A stretch of 64,000 nucleotides of DNA from Lineus longissimus (taxonomy: Eukaryota > Nemertea > Pilidiophora > Heteronemertea > Lineidae). The notes below the pieces were generated by a model. The model was given only the letters and a program-made list of their open reading frames with translations, was not told the DNA's origin and ran no database searches. Below are positions 11,403 to 25,200 of the stretch, piece after piece (within the stretch, counting starts at the first letter, position 1; each line of letters begins with the position of its first letter). A program made the position numbers and the translations under genes. The stretch covers positions 17,918,501 to 17,982,500 of the forward strand of contig NC_088311.1 in assembly GCF_910592395.1 (NCBI RefSeq), given 5' to 3'.

Positions 11403-12600
11403 GCCGTTTGGCATTTGGGGGGTTTGTCCACGCAGTCTGCGAGGATTCGTCGCACCTAAAAGGAGCCCCGTTTTGATTTCATTTCGCACCCTTCGTGTTG
11501 ATGCATCGAAGAGCAAAACCATCCCATCCATCATCACTGTCCATTCATGCCACAGTACGCAATGATCCAGGTAATCAATATGAATGGACATGCAAGTAGT
11601 GCCACACTTTTGTCCAGGCTCTTCTCAACCCACTAAATCGCGTCGGCACAGTTTGTTGCTCCTAACTCTGTCAATCATGTTCACTTTAACTATTCGCGCG
11701 ACCTTACATTTTGACTTCTGAAATATTTCAAAGCTTCACAGACCAAGATGAGTCCCTTTTCCCCAAAAAACCCTTCGGACAGGGTCATTCGCCTCTCGGG
11801 GTCACTGACATACAAGTACATTTTGTTATCCTCTCATTGCGTGTCATCAGTGAAAGAGATAGCTTCCCCGGGGAAGTAATCTGATCTTCCAGATGGGTGC
11901 GTCACTTCTGTGTACAGGGGGCGGGTCAAAAACGAATCCAAAACTTGCTTGGATCTTAGAGTATACTCTAAGCTTGATGTGAATGACCATAGAAATATTT
12001 GCAATTGAGAAAATTATTGTGTTTATATAACACCTACAAGGGTCAAGTCAAGACGATTTCGATTTTGTTTTTGAATAAAATAGTGTTTTTTTTTGTTCCA
12101 TACGTTAAACATGGTAAACTGAACAGCCAAATTTTCTCGGGCGTTCTTTTTCGCGGACTTCAGGGAAAATAGCGATTTGTGAAAATAATAACCACGACAT
12201 TATTAATATTTTGGATTGGAAAAATCTGAAAGAAATTTCGTGTTTCTTTAAAAGAAAAATCGTGAAGACATTGTTTTAGAAATGATTTCTGCGAATCATT
12301 GAAATAGATAGGTGCACTGGTATGGTACGATGGTACGCCCACTAAGAACAAAAATCACTTCATGGCTTTATGGTATTGATGAGACGGTCCCTCGATATGG
12401 TCGTGTTGCCCTTTAGCGTTATCGGAGATTAATCGCACGACCAGAACGAGACACAAAGCTGTTATTTATCTGGAAAATGACAGGAGAGGTTCTGTTATCA
12501 GCTACCTAAAGTAACCTGATGTCTTGATGTCATGTTGAGGAAAATATTGTTCTGTTGTTTATGATTCACAGCAGCTTAGTTTTCATTATTCCTCTAATCA

Positions 12601-13089
12601 CCCTGGAGAATCCCCACATTGCCGAGCATCTTATCAGGCCTTCCAGTTTGCCGAGCTTGCCAGTCCTGGGAAAGCAAATTTTATTTAATAAAGTTAGAGA
12701 AACTGTGTTGTTGGGTCTTTCAACGAAATAGTGTTGTTTATCTGGTTATAACGTCCTTCAAGCATGACTTGCATCAAATTTAGAGAAAAATCCACTCTGC
12801 TGGTTTGTCCCATGGAAAGCGAACAAATTGTGAATTATGCATGGATTGATTTTGTGCGTGCACCACAGAGTAACCCGATGGTTGATTTGCCTCGAAATTT
12901 AGTGCATAATATGACACATTGTCCATGTTACCAGATGGACACAGTTTCTTTTGAAAAAATTACCAAAGAGCGCATATTTTGGATGTTTTTCTCGTGAGGC
13001 AGTCATTTTCCCAGGCCTCAAGAAGCACTATATATCCAGGGAAGGTCTAAAACAGATGCTCGGCAATTTGGAGAACTCATTCTCCAGGG
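12601..13089. mobile_element. Candidate MITE, ends CCCTGGAGAAT
   Basis: The left end CCCTGGAGAAT is followed by a segment with ATTGCCGAGCATCT. The right end repeats both blocks in inverted orientation (GATGCTCGGCAAT near 13057, ATTCTCCAGGG ending 13089). The interior has no recognisable protein. The target duplication is unclear, so the exact ends may shift by a few bases. Confidence 0.5.
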
Positions 13090-16080
13090 CACTTCAACAC
13101 GCTCTCTAAAACGATTGAGTGTGTTAAAGACCTACACCTTTCCCTGAAAATTTTAAATTTTTAATAGAATTAGATCATTTCGAATTGTGTGAATAAGTAC
13201 TGAAACCAGCATTCCCATTGTGTACATGTATGCTGATATGATACTACAATTACTGAATTTCAGCAAATTTGAATGCATGCTACTTTAGTAACTTTACTAA
13301 GGCATTGTGTATTACTGCATTTCTGTTTTCCTCACCCACCAGTAAATTACGAAAGGCGTACCTCTTTAATAAAAAGTAATCTCTCTGGCGCCAATCTCGA
13401 AAACCCTGGATATGTTTACGACATGTACTAAGTATTGTGTTGGTGGTATAGCCTCGATTTTAATTTTAAAGAGATTCGGTCGCGGCAAAAAAATCTTTAT
13501 TTATAAAAATAACAAAATTGGTGATCATCTCTCATTCAGTTCATTGACTGGAGTCAGTATTGTTATGCAACGTTATGCAAAGTTACCAAGGTGCCCAGCT
13601 CACATAATCAACTATCTGAGGGGAACTCGAAACTGCTAAGATTTATCAATGGAAGCTTATTCCCGCCTTAGGTTTTAACCGGGTCGTTCCCCATTTTTAT
13701 AAGCGTTTCGTGATAGGATTTCTTTAACACTAGCAAGGTTATCCAGTGATGGTTATTACACTAGCAAAATAAATGGCAACGAACTTGTCGAAATAATGTC
13801 AACATTGACTTAGTCTAACAATTGACATAAAAGTTGGTCCAGAAAGCGCCATTAAGGTATGCATAAATCAAAGTTAACCTTACCATGTTAACCTCATCCC
13901 ATTATCTCTAATATCATGCTCATTTAACTACATAAATTACATAATCTCTGCAACTATTCTGTTTTATATCATTGATTTATTAAACATTACCTGAACATTA
14001 ACTTCAATATGGCATTAGCCATATCAGCAGAGACTAAATATTGACGTCAATTTGACAACCAACAGCATTTATTGCTAATACGTCAGACTATTAGATTGAT
14101 TTCCCAAACGCGGTAATTTGATTTATGAACTAAGGTGCTTGAAAAACAACATAAGAAATCTGCCAATACACAGTAATACAGTTTCGTCAAACCCTATAAC
14201 AAAAATGACGCGAGGCAATAGGGTGACATGTCATGATCGCGAATTTTGTCAAAAAATGCCTCTATTTATGTTTCGAAATATTCAGTTGATGCTGCCTTGA
14301 TATTTAGTACATGGTCGTTCGATGACCTTCGTATTCAATTTGGATAGACAGTCGGTTGGCGTCACATAATCTTTCGATAGTCATGGTGTCATTCTACGGC
14401 TTGGCTCTTAGTAAACGAAGCGGTCTTATGTCATCTAGAGCATTTACTCTCGTTTTGCCGTTCTAGGACCGGTTCTAGATATCAAATTTATAAATAGATA
14501 TGGGCACGTGCTCTTTCGATGCCATTTAAGTTGTAATTTCGTTTGTATACATTGGGTTGGTGTAACCGAGTTGTTCAATGGTCGTAACGTCACCATGTTC
14601 TAGTTGGGCCTTTGTTTTGATTTCGTAGTACTGTAATTACATTATTAATAATCAACTGGTCTGAGGTCGGTAAAAGTATCAGTAGATCGTGTTCGATAAA
14701 AATAGCCGGAAAAAGATGAATACATGTACATCTCTATGTAAAGCTGTTGGACGGGTATAATCTGCTGGTATCAGATCTGAGCAATTGATCGAAGTACACG
14801 AAAAATGCATTATTCTACTCCCCGGTTCGATGACTCATTGATGAAAGTGACAGATCATCTGTAAAGTCATTGTTACTGCCAAGATGGGGTGTACATATCT
14901 ATTAAAGCCCATTTCGTAAATGATTTGCCCGCATCGTTCAGAGCTCTGGAGCGCGAACTATTGATTGGATTTCAAGTTCAAGTTTGTTTGTTATTGTTCT
15001 AGCTTTGCCACCAATTTTGTTTCTATGCTTCTTATCATACCTTGTACACGAGTTGATATATGACAAAAAATAATAGCCCTAACAGTTCTTCTGGATAGAT
15101 CTACCCATGACCAAGGGACCGGCCAAAATCATCCCTATCATTTTCCTTATATTTATCCTAGTTTTTTAAAAACAAACCCATAAATTTGTGGTCTTGTGGT
15201 CTTTCGCAGGGTAATACAGGTAAAAGGAATGACGCGTCAAGGTGCACTCTTGGAAAAACGGTTTTGAGTTTTTGAAAACAAATGAATATCAACTGGCACC
15301 CCGTGTGGTTTTCAGCGTTGTAGTGGAAAAAATGTGAAATATTTTTTAAGACACAAAAAAAGTTTGAGGGTTTTACATTTCTCGATGAAACTCTGTGCGT
15401 TTTGCATATTTGTGTTGGCCGAAAAACCAAAGTTCAAAACCTTTATTTCTAAAAGTGCGGGTTGAGCAGGTATAGAATATTAACCGGTAGTTACTAAATA
15501 TACCATTGCAATCTTGTATCGAGGATATTCTTTGAACCACCCGGGCGAAATAATTCGTCAAGAGCACTGTTGGTTTCCAACCCCTAATGGATTACCAAGT
15601 GGAAAACATTGATTGCACTAAGGAGATATATACCCCTCCCCGTAGCCATTCTCATTAATAACACGAAAGGCTTATGTGTGCTGTTCTTGAAAGGTGGTTC
15701 ACCATGTTCACGGGTGACCATTTTCCAAGACACTGTCAGTAGAGACCTCTTCATGACACTTTCGCCCATCTGCAATATTATGACTACGAATGACTGACAA
15801 AAACGGCAATCCTCAAGTTTAGCTTGCACGCGATCCGTGGGGTGGGTCTTACGGAAGACGTGCTTAAAGAGAAACCAACCTATTAACGTACGGTCTAACA
15901 GGTGCTAGGCGTCGAACGTAGGCGAAATATATACCACCAGCGAGCCTTCTAATTTTTCCGCACGCATCTGACGCATTGTGATAATCTTATTCATCTTTAT
16001 CATCATCAACATCATCATCACTTCCATCATCACTATCTTCGTCGTCTTCGTCATCGTCATCGCCATCGCCGTTGTCAACA
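13090..16080. other. Intergenic AT-rich DNA
   Basis: No exon supported. The part at 13240-13375 belongs to a dispersed repeat family that recurs at 27880, 32722, 46483 and 46840. Confidence 0.4.
13240..13375 (+). repeat. Dispersed repeat family R1, copy a
   Basis: It contains the family blocks in order: CAGCAAATTTGAATGCATG, ggcattgtgtat, ACTGCATTTCTGTTTTCC, CCAGTAAATTACGAAAGGCG, TACCTCTTTAA. The same blocks recur in four other places in the window. Confidence 0.6.
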
Positions 16081-16190
<110 letters not shown>

Positions 16191-16837
16191 TGGGATTTGT
16201 ATATGCGGCATTTGCGATATTAAACATTGTTCCACTCAGTAACCCATTAGTATTCACCCCCTTATCCAACTCAATTGATCGGAAGCAGACGCTGTACGAA
16301 AAAAGAGAATCCAGATCAATTTTTCTTGTGATATGAACCAGTCTGACAGAGACACGGAAAAATAAAGACATGCAGGATGAGAGATGACGTTGTTGCAAGA
16401 GGATCACTTTCCTAAGGGATATTATAAATAATACAGGAAGAGGTAATGGCGATGGCTGAATACTATGAAATTGTGATGATTTCCGCGACTTTTTCAGATC
16501 TTACTCATAACGGACTGCACCTGTGAGACGCCTTGTTTTCTTCGTCGACTAAGCGAAGGAATACTATTGCATCGGTCGGTGTACCGGTAGTTCAGTGACT
16601 TGCTAAAAAGGCTTGCCATTAAAAAAAAAATTGAAGCTTTTTGGATTAAAAAAACTGGAAAGTGGATTGTATTTTAAGTTATCTTTTGTAACCGGAGATC
16701 ATATCTAACAAAGATTTTTGCATTTAGCCTAATATTCAGTTTGTTATTTATTCACGGGTACATGTAAGTACACTAACGATAAAATGCATTCGGTAAGATG
16801 GCAAAAAAAACGTAATATGGGTTATAGACCTTGTCTT

Positions 16838-16979
16838 GTACGCGCAGGTCACCGATCCGAATGTTGACCGCGCTCAACGTTGCTTAACTTCCACTCTGGG
16901 GCCAACGCGCCAACCACTGGGCCATAAAGGAATTCCCACATGGCCGGCGGGTTAAGCCGTGCCATATACCTGGGGGTAC
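16838..16979 (-). mobile_element. 5S-rRNA-like SINE unit, copy 1
   Basis: Read on the minus strand, 16847-16892 gives GGAAGTTAAGCAACGT, then GCGGTCAACATTCGGATCGG, then TGACC. This aligns without gaps over 46 bases with the internal promoter region of eukaryotic 5S rRNA (box A AAGTTAAGC to box C GGATNGGTGACC), with about 36 of 46 bases alike as I recall that consensus. Upstream on the same strand is TGGCCCAGTGG, which resembles a tRNA A box. The 142-bp unit begins and ends with GTAC. The rest of 5S rRNA is not recognisable, so this is a derived repeat and not a working 5S gene. Confidence 0.65.
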
Positions 16980-17103
16980 TATACATCATTCCCCCTTCGG
17001 ACAGAGATGGATCGTCCTCGATCCTACTTAGCGCTTCATGCGTCTCAGTACCGAACTACAAATCCAGAGCTCGCATCGCGTGGGAAGGTTTGCCAGATGT
17101 GTC

Positions 17104-17245
17104 GTACGCGCCGGTCACCGATCCGAATGTTGACCGCGCTCAACGTTGCTAAAAATCCACTCTGGGGCCAACGCGCCAACCACTGGGCCATAAAGGAATT
17201 CCCTCATGGCCGGCGGGTTAAGCCGTGCCATATACCTGGGGGTAC
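17104..17245 (-). mobile_element. 5S-rRNA-like SINE unit, copy 2
   Basis: Direct repeat of 16838-16979 with only a few differences, 266 bp downstream. The box-A-like block is damaged here (TTTTTAGCAACGT instead of AAGTTAAGCAACGT). The ~124-bp spacer between the two copies is different sequence, so the arrangement could be two insertions, a dimer, or two periods of a longer satellite. Confidence 0.65.
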
Positions 17246-19230
17246 AAAACAGATCTGAGTAAATAACGTGTAGAAGTGCAAGATACTACACTGTAGTACA
17301 CTAATATCCATTGCACAGCCATGTAGGTCGAGCTTTCTGATTCTAATGACAATACATTATTCGTTACACCCTAGTCCATTGCCTAATTTATACCAAGCCG
17401 AAACAATTCCCGCAATTTCGGGCAGGCCATGCGAAAGTATGAAAAGGATGTCGCGAGGGACAGCCGGAGATTGCAAATTGCTATGCTGCCTTAATTATAA
17501 TCTGTAATCGTACAAAGGTTGAATTATGTCTGGCTTTTAAGAAATATATGCCTTTTGGTTATGGAAAATCATACACTTTGTGGTGTAAGCAGCAGTTTTT
17601 ACATGGTATATCCGAATAAAGGAAGTCACTGCTCGAAGGGCGCTGAACTTTGCAAAATGACATTCACAGTAGCATTTCCATATATCGCAGATATTGACAA
17701 AGAAATCATAGGATTTGGAATCTGATTCTGACAAGTCATTAATTGACTAAAAAATAGCAATTAACCCAGTTAAAAAAACCTTTCATATTTTCATCAACAG
17801 AGGGCTTTCAAGCCTCCTAATTAAACTTGTGTGCTTCTTAGGACCAAAGGCAATTAATAAAAGTAGAAGAGACGTCAATACCTACCGCTCGGCTGCGTTG
17901 CAAATGAGCAACAAAGTGCGGTTTTATTCTCTTCACAAGACGATATCAAATTCATGATGAGCAAGCATTTGAGGCTTTAAGGCTCTCAGGTATAACGGAT
18001 TGGTATGAAGCTGCACTCTTCATCGAAATGAAGGGATGAGGAATTATGACCGGTGATCACGATACCGCGGCCGGACCCCATGCGCGGAATTTACTATTTT
18101 GGAATGCCAATAGGACGGTGTCCTTTTCTCTCTGTCGTATTGGATGTAATGGCGTATATGTCATGGCGATCACGCGATAACGAGGTAACATAACAATATA
18201 CCATGAGCTAAGTAGACATTAACGGTATAGCAGTGTGATGTGTTCTCTGTTAAATGGTGGTAGTTATTGTCATAAGCAAAGCTGGACTCTTGTAGAGTAT
18301 TTTTTTTCAGAAGGACTCCTAATTCACTGCAAGAGCGTTTTCTCGTGCAAGTCGCCGCTGCAAAACAACTACACCTAAACTTTCCGAGAAAATTTTGGGG
18401 TATGAGCGCTTCATCGTATTCTCAGTGGGGAAGGCGCTTTACGAAAGATAATTCATTCATTTATCAGCGACGAGAAAAAATCAAAACCTTCGGGTTTCTG
18501 AAAAAGCATGATGTTTCCATAAATATGCCAGAAACTGCTTTCCATCTTCAATTACCTCCAAGGCGTGCTTGGTCTCAAGGAGACGAGATAGACTGCTGCG
18601 ATAACTTGATTCGATATGCTATTTGGGTCCTAGATCTAATTTCAATGTATAGGGTGTCTCAAAAATGTACCCAAGAATATTTTGATAGTAGAGATAGGCC
18701 ATTTAAAAAAGAGTGTGGTCATGTAGCCGAAGCTTGTAAATTTTCTCCCCAATAAACAGTCTCTCTTTGTTGACGTTTCAATCCTTTTATCTTTATCCAC
18801 CGTTTCATCGTATACTCCTTTCCTTTCCATGACAGAATGCATCCTTTTTATTGCTCATTGCATTTGGATTTTTCACATGGTTATTCTGGATTTCTCTTGT
18901 TTGCCTAACAATGTTCAGGGTTTCCTGGTATTTGCTAATGCTTGAGCTAATAAAAATGGCCCTCGAGGAAGAAGTGAGCAAGGTCAGACCGTCATCTGCC
19001 AGACCTTCTGAGTTATGTCGGCGAGTTCCGAGGCGAGGCATGATCGAGATCAGAATGAGGGCGTAATGCTTTCAGCAAAAAGATGGAGCCCAACCGCACA
19101 CGCTACAACGATCACAAGCTTTATTCCAACGAAAACATTTCCCTACCATTTGTTTCACGCTTGGCGTTCTCTTTTGCGTAAATTAGATATTTTTTAAACT
19201 TACCACGGTCTGTTCTTTTTATCTTGGCAG
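17246..19230. other. Upstream flank of the trissin-receptor-like gene, no exon assigned
   Basis: The missing N-terminal exon(s) of the receptor must lie upstream of 19231, but I could not identify a convincing one. A 136-codon open frame at 18345-18755 has no recognisable domain. Confidence 0.35.
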
Positions 19231-22200
19231 GAAATGCTGCTGTGATTTACGTCATCCTCCGGAGCCGGCGGATGAGATCCATCACCAACTTCTTCCTCGC
19301 CAATCTTGCCTTCGCCGACTTCTGTGTGGGAATATTCTGCGTTCTACCCACCTTGAAGAAATACCTGGACACTATTTGGGTTTTAGGGAGGGTAAGTGAT
19401 CACATATACTTTTGATAGCAACCTTCATGGAGACGGGATCGAAGCTGGGGCGAGATGAAGAGTCATGACTATTCATGACGATTACGTTGTTAACCCTTGA
19501 ATAGATATCCCACCCTTTTATGGCTGCGAAAGGTCTACTATTGTGTTCGGCTGTTTTGACTCTAAGTACCCAGTGAAAAAAATCAGGTATTGTCGGGCTT
19601 GGGATCTTATTGGTTAGTGGATCCAGTATACCAAACACCGCACACCCCAAAGAAGAAAATCACGATCCCAGTTACGCCGCAAATCAAAAACCATCTTTTT
19701 ACAGCATTTCCTGAGATTTTATATCACGGAGAATGAGTTTGTGTGCTGTTACGTAAGCGCATCGAAAGACGACTCTCCAACGAAATTCCCAACAGCTGTA
19801 TAAAAACAAGCTCTATTGGTGTGATGCCGTTAGGAATCGAACAGAAATCGTGTTCAAACCATCCAGTTGGATGTCTCATTTTTCAAGTTCATTGCCCAAA
19901 GCGACTTGGATTTTATTCCGATGATTAATTTAGAATTGATTTTAAGCAACATTTTGAGTGACGTGACAGGTTTGGGGCTTCATGATGCGATTAAACGTGG
20001 TGCTAACTTGTTTATAGGTCCATCGGGATTGTATAATTTTTGTGCCGCAAGCAAGAGCATGTCTTATTTAAGTTAACGACGGTTCAACTTGTTATAAAGC
20101 TTTCTGCATGCGCAGAAATAGAATAAGTTTGAATGTGAGAATGTACCAGTTGCGTTTATCATCATCATCAATTAACTCATGATTGATGATTAAAGTATGG
20201 AACCACGACCTGAAAGAGTAATGAATGTACATTCTGATCAGTGTTGAAAATTGCAAAAAGGATTCGGCTTGGAACTGAACCATTTTCTGTTAAAACCTTA
20301 TGCCCTCGGCTATAAAGTCTCGTTAACACATTTGTCGACATTACAGTACATTGGCACTATATTCACCAGTGTAAGAGGACTAGACCATGTTCCCTAAAAG
20401 CGCACACGAAGGGCAATAGTACCCGCGTCCATTGCCTCTTTGGTGGAGATAGGGATAATCAGTTTGGAGGCAACCCGTTTATGTAATTTTTACGTCAAAT
20501 TTTGGCCGTGCCTTTTTACCTTGACCTTTGAACTCCCCAGTGGCGCACTGAACATACCGAGTGAGGTGTAAATAATTTGTTAGTTTGGTGGTAGTTAGCC
20601 CGTGCGCATAATTTGGACCATATTGACCTTGACGTTTGACCATATGACCTTGACGTCTGACCATTATGACCTTGCGCATTGACCTCGTCGACCCCTTAAG
20701 GGAAATTGCAAGTCAATATACGTAAGTGTGTTAAGGTTCATGGCGAACGGGCTAAGGACATGAGAGGTGTAGAGCAAAAAACAAACGATCAGACAAACTG
20801 TCCACAAATTATAATATCATCCACCGTGGTCAATCATTTTTTTCACAAGCCGCGTCTTACATATCAAACAATAGATAGACAACACGCCCTCAGGCCGCAA
20901 CACATATGTATGAAATATGCGAAATCGTGCGGTAGTAGAATGATTTTGATGTAGAATTTTGTTTTCAAAATGATATTTGTACCTTTTTATTGATTATGAA
21001 TAAAGGGCAGCCTCAAAATGAATTTTAAAGAAAAATAAAATAAAATCGCTGGTTTCTTTGCAAATATCGAAACAATATGAAAAACGACAATACATTCAGT
21101 TTCATTCGCGCACCCCTGGGAAATCTAAAGATAATTTTTTTCCAATTCATTTTGAATGTTGTCGACATAATTTAACTAGCTACAAGATGCATCTAATCAA
21201 ATTTCATGTGACGCAATTCTAAAGAGTTTTTTCCTTTATTTTTCCTGTGCCTTCTTGATTTTCCTGCACAAATCGGATCAGATCACTCCGCAACTCAATG
21301 CAACACTGATTCTCCCCGGGGGACATTAAACACATGGAGGCCATCAACCGGACCACTATAGGTCCTGCCTATATGGGACTCCTGTAAGGTTACTACTTAT
21401 ACCTGTTTGTGTTCAGGAAAGGCAGTTTTCAATATCCTGTTTTCGACTTTTTACCATCTTGAACATCCTTATAAGTCTTACCTTGAGAAACCACAAAACA
21501 GCATCAATTTTGCCTTTGAGACTCCAGAGCAAATGTAATTCCAGTGACACGCAGTGATACAATCATGTCATTGACGCGTTTTCTAACACCATCTAATTTC
21601 AAACATAATACTCGCTTCAATGCATGTGGTTATTTTGCTTGGTATTTCAATCGAATTGGAACTGAGCCGCATCTCAACAAAGAACCAATTGGATTGATAA
21701 CTGAGAAAATGAAGAGTACGTTGGATATTGAATGTTTTAAATCTTTTCTGATCAAACCTGGTAACTGGAGGAGGGGCTTGGATTAAGAAGAATACGAGCC
21801 ATGGTTTTATGACGTAATTCTGTTATTCAGACGTACAGGGGAACTCGGAATAGAAAACATATCTCATCCAAGAATCAATGCAATCTGGTTGGTGGCTGGT
21901 AGATGCTGATATTATAATCGGTGCCAAATTTACTATTTTATCAAAAGCAGACACCAAATATAGTTTGAGACCGGTTATGACGAAACGAGTACATGTGAGA
22001 CAGTTTTAAATGTTCTAGAGCGAGTGTCCCGGGGACAAATGATCCCTTTATACGATTTCAATCTTTGAGATATTGCATATCATTGGTTTAGATAAACAGA
22101 ACTATGCAACACCATGTACTAGAGACGGACACCTTTCTGGGTGGACATTCAAGACTGCTACACGTCCAGTATTACAGAAAATTCTAGAACCATTTTGGAC

Positions 22201-25200
22201 TGTCATTTTTAGTGTCAATTTATCGTAAAGTGGATGATATGCTAGTTTTATGGTGGGACAAAAGTGCAATCAAAGCAATATTATTATCTGAGACTGGTCA
22301 TTATAATAAAAAAAGAAGAGTAATCAGACAACCTTTGTCGCTTCTGAAAAAGCGTTGTTTTCTTGAAAACAACCATTGACTGAACTGAGTGAAAACAGGG
22401 GAAGCTTGACATAATGCCATTTTCAAGATTGCCTTTGACATTTACAAGTTCAGTTTCAGCTGAGATATTCAAAAATCATCTAATTCGCATTTATTATTAC
22501 TGAGGCGACAATTACAACGGGATGCCTGCGTAATGGAATGACAATTCGTCACAAAAATGCCTGATGAAACTGTGTGGAAATCTAAAAGGCGGACGCTTTC
22601 TTTTTATCAAAATGCGGGGAGGTTTCGATTACAACAAATTTACTTTTTTACGTAGAGAGCGAGCAAGGCGCTGTCAGATAATTGTCCTCTGATGATTGTA
22701 GCACCTTATTTTCTTAAGAAATGCTAAATTCTACCAAATATGCTTTGAAAATGATTGCTGAAGGCGGCCAGTGAACTCGTTCAGACGCAAACGGAAACTT
22801 TAACAACCGATTTTTACTCCTTTGAGAGAGGATCTCGCTGACATTTACCACTGTGTGCGTTGACTTGGCGTTACAAAACATTACTGGCAAACACGATCAA
22901 ATAAACACAAAGACCATAGGCCCATATACATGTACCCTACATGCATTTTATTAGTATATAATGTACCTTTCGGTGCCCAATTCCTTTGATCGTGAGCGAT
23001 GAGGCGTAAAACATCGCATCATCAAATCACGTAACGGATACCGGTCTTGCCTTGAACCCTCTCGCTAATTAGCCATGACATCTTTCGCAACAAGGATTGC
23101 CGCATCCTAGTAACTGCACTCCTGACATGCCTCCCGCTTTGATTCGTAAGTGGATTGCAGGATTTTCAATTATCAAAGAAAGTAAAGCATGCATGCAAAC
23201 CCACTATTTTTGCCGCTGAAAAGTTGTCCTCACTTTGAGATCGAGTTTTCAAAGCTCTGATGATGGCAATCGGCAAGGAGATGTTCTCGCTAATTAGAAT
23301 TCTGATTAGTTAACTGCTCCAGATGATGATGAAGTCAATATGCTTGATGTGCAGGTTTTTTAGGTTATCAATAAAACGCACTGTGCGTGCAACATACTAT
23401 AAGTTGGACTCCATGTTCCAAATAGTCATTTTACTAATCTTTCGGATTCTGCCCGATTGGGTTTGGGAAATACACGTTACCTGAGGATTTAAGTGTTACA
23501 CTTCAACTTAAGCGGGTCGTGACACTTAATAGAAGTGTCACGTGTCGGCGGTTCAAAGTGGTGACTATCCTTGATGGGGAAAAATAATACGATTATTTGA
23601 GCAAATGCACCCCTAGTTGATTTTTTGTGAACAACCCCCGCTGTGCGCAATCCCACCACTACATCGAAGAAGCTGCTGCTTCCGAAGACAATGAGGAACC
23701 CGAAAAGTTCGTCAACGTAAGAGCCGTAAAGGAACATTTCGCTGAGGTCGCCCTCTGGCTAGGGTGTTCGTCGTAGACAATACGGCAATGACCCCCTGAT
23801 CATGATGGTCATATAAGATGTATGTTAACCCGAAGATTGTCAAAAAATGGATACCCTCGCATCGGTGTAAAGCAAGAACTTCACTGTTAGTTATCTTGGT
23901 CAGACAGATTTGGCCTGATTGGGTACATGTACATGTATTTGACATCTTGACCCTCAATAGCTTACAGACAACGCTAACAACGCGCGGCGGCGGAGGCTAC
24001 GCAGGCAATACCGCTGGAAGTTCAGTATGGTATTTGAAGACTGGACTGGACTATTGATAATTGCTCTCCAGCACCTGATCATTGACATTCTTCAATAAAT
24101 CATTGCCTTGCCTGTCGGCGCGCAAAGCAGTGCACTAGACTATTATAGAGTGCCTAATTTCGCGCTTAGAATTCTGGCCAAGTTGACGCCCACTCCACTC
24201 TGTGGCACTGTCAGAGTAGAGTACTTGGATATTGCTCAGTAATTAACACTTGAAAATTTAAAACAACTTAAAGAACATATCGGGTGCATTAAACCCAACG
24301 ACTATGTTGTATTCGTTATCTAATTCTCAATGAAAATCACCACCTGTCGGTTTACCCGGTCGTTCTCGGGCATCTGTACATACGTTCGAGCACTTGAAAC
24401 TTTATACCGAAATTATATTATGCTGTCTTCGAAGTTCTTGGTAAGATATCGCGGTGAAATGTGATTTTTCCTCTGGTTTCCATTGTCCCTGAAGCCGCAT
24501 AATGTATTATGTTTGCTCTAATGTCTACCATGTCGACCATGAAGCGAAGATGCTCAAGTCTGTGCATATGCGATGATCCCGGGGATTCTCATCCTTGTTC
24601 GCTCCCAGGGCTTGATACTGCTTTATATTTTCGCCAGCAGCCGTAGGAGATTAGGGAAGCAATAATATCAAATAATTTCTTTGCCATCTATTTCAAGCAA
24701 ACTTGGACTTTACGCGTGGCATGAACATTCAAATACCCAAGTACAATGCGCATTTATCTTTTGACAGAGAGATGATAGACTTCACAATACACAGCCAAGT
24801 TCCAATTCAACCTTTTTAAATGGGACTTTTTCTTGTTAATGCAGCTTGCCTGTCATCAATCGCTCGTAAATTTCAATTTCAATTTAAAAGCTTAATTGAT
24901 CAGCTTAAATTCGGGCAGACTGATTAGGGCGACTGTCTATAATGATAAAAAAATATATTACCCAACTTTTGATGATGAATCATTGATAAGTCGAAAAAGA
25001 AATTCACGATAGACGACATTTCAGAAAAAAGTCCAGACTTTTTGGTACGTTTCTGGAGTAGCTGAATAATTCCATTGATGTCCACATCGTTGTGAGTAAT
25101 TTTGCAACCATGTTTTCTCTTAAATCTGAATTTTTAACGAAATAAGGATCGCTATTACTGCCGAGGGCATTATAGAAGGCCATTTTCTTAATAGACAAAA

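Larger units (their letters stand above)
8533..12600. other. Intergenic DNA with minor repeats
   Basis: No gene recognised. It contains a poly-G run at about 9824-9836, a small inverted-repeat unit (9995-10132) and an 81-bp direct repeat (11253-11402), each listed separately. Confidence 0.4.

Noticed and set aside
16847-16892. Functional 5S rRNA gene
   Set aside because: Only the internal promoter third aligns; the 5' and 3' parts of 5S rRNA are absent, so it is a derived repeat.
18345-18755. 136-codon open frame upstream of the GPCR exon
   Set aside because: Low-complexity composition, no domain, and no splice-compatible link to the receptor TM1 exon.
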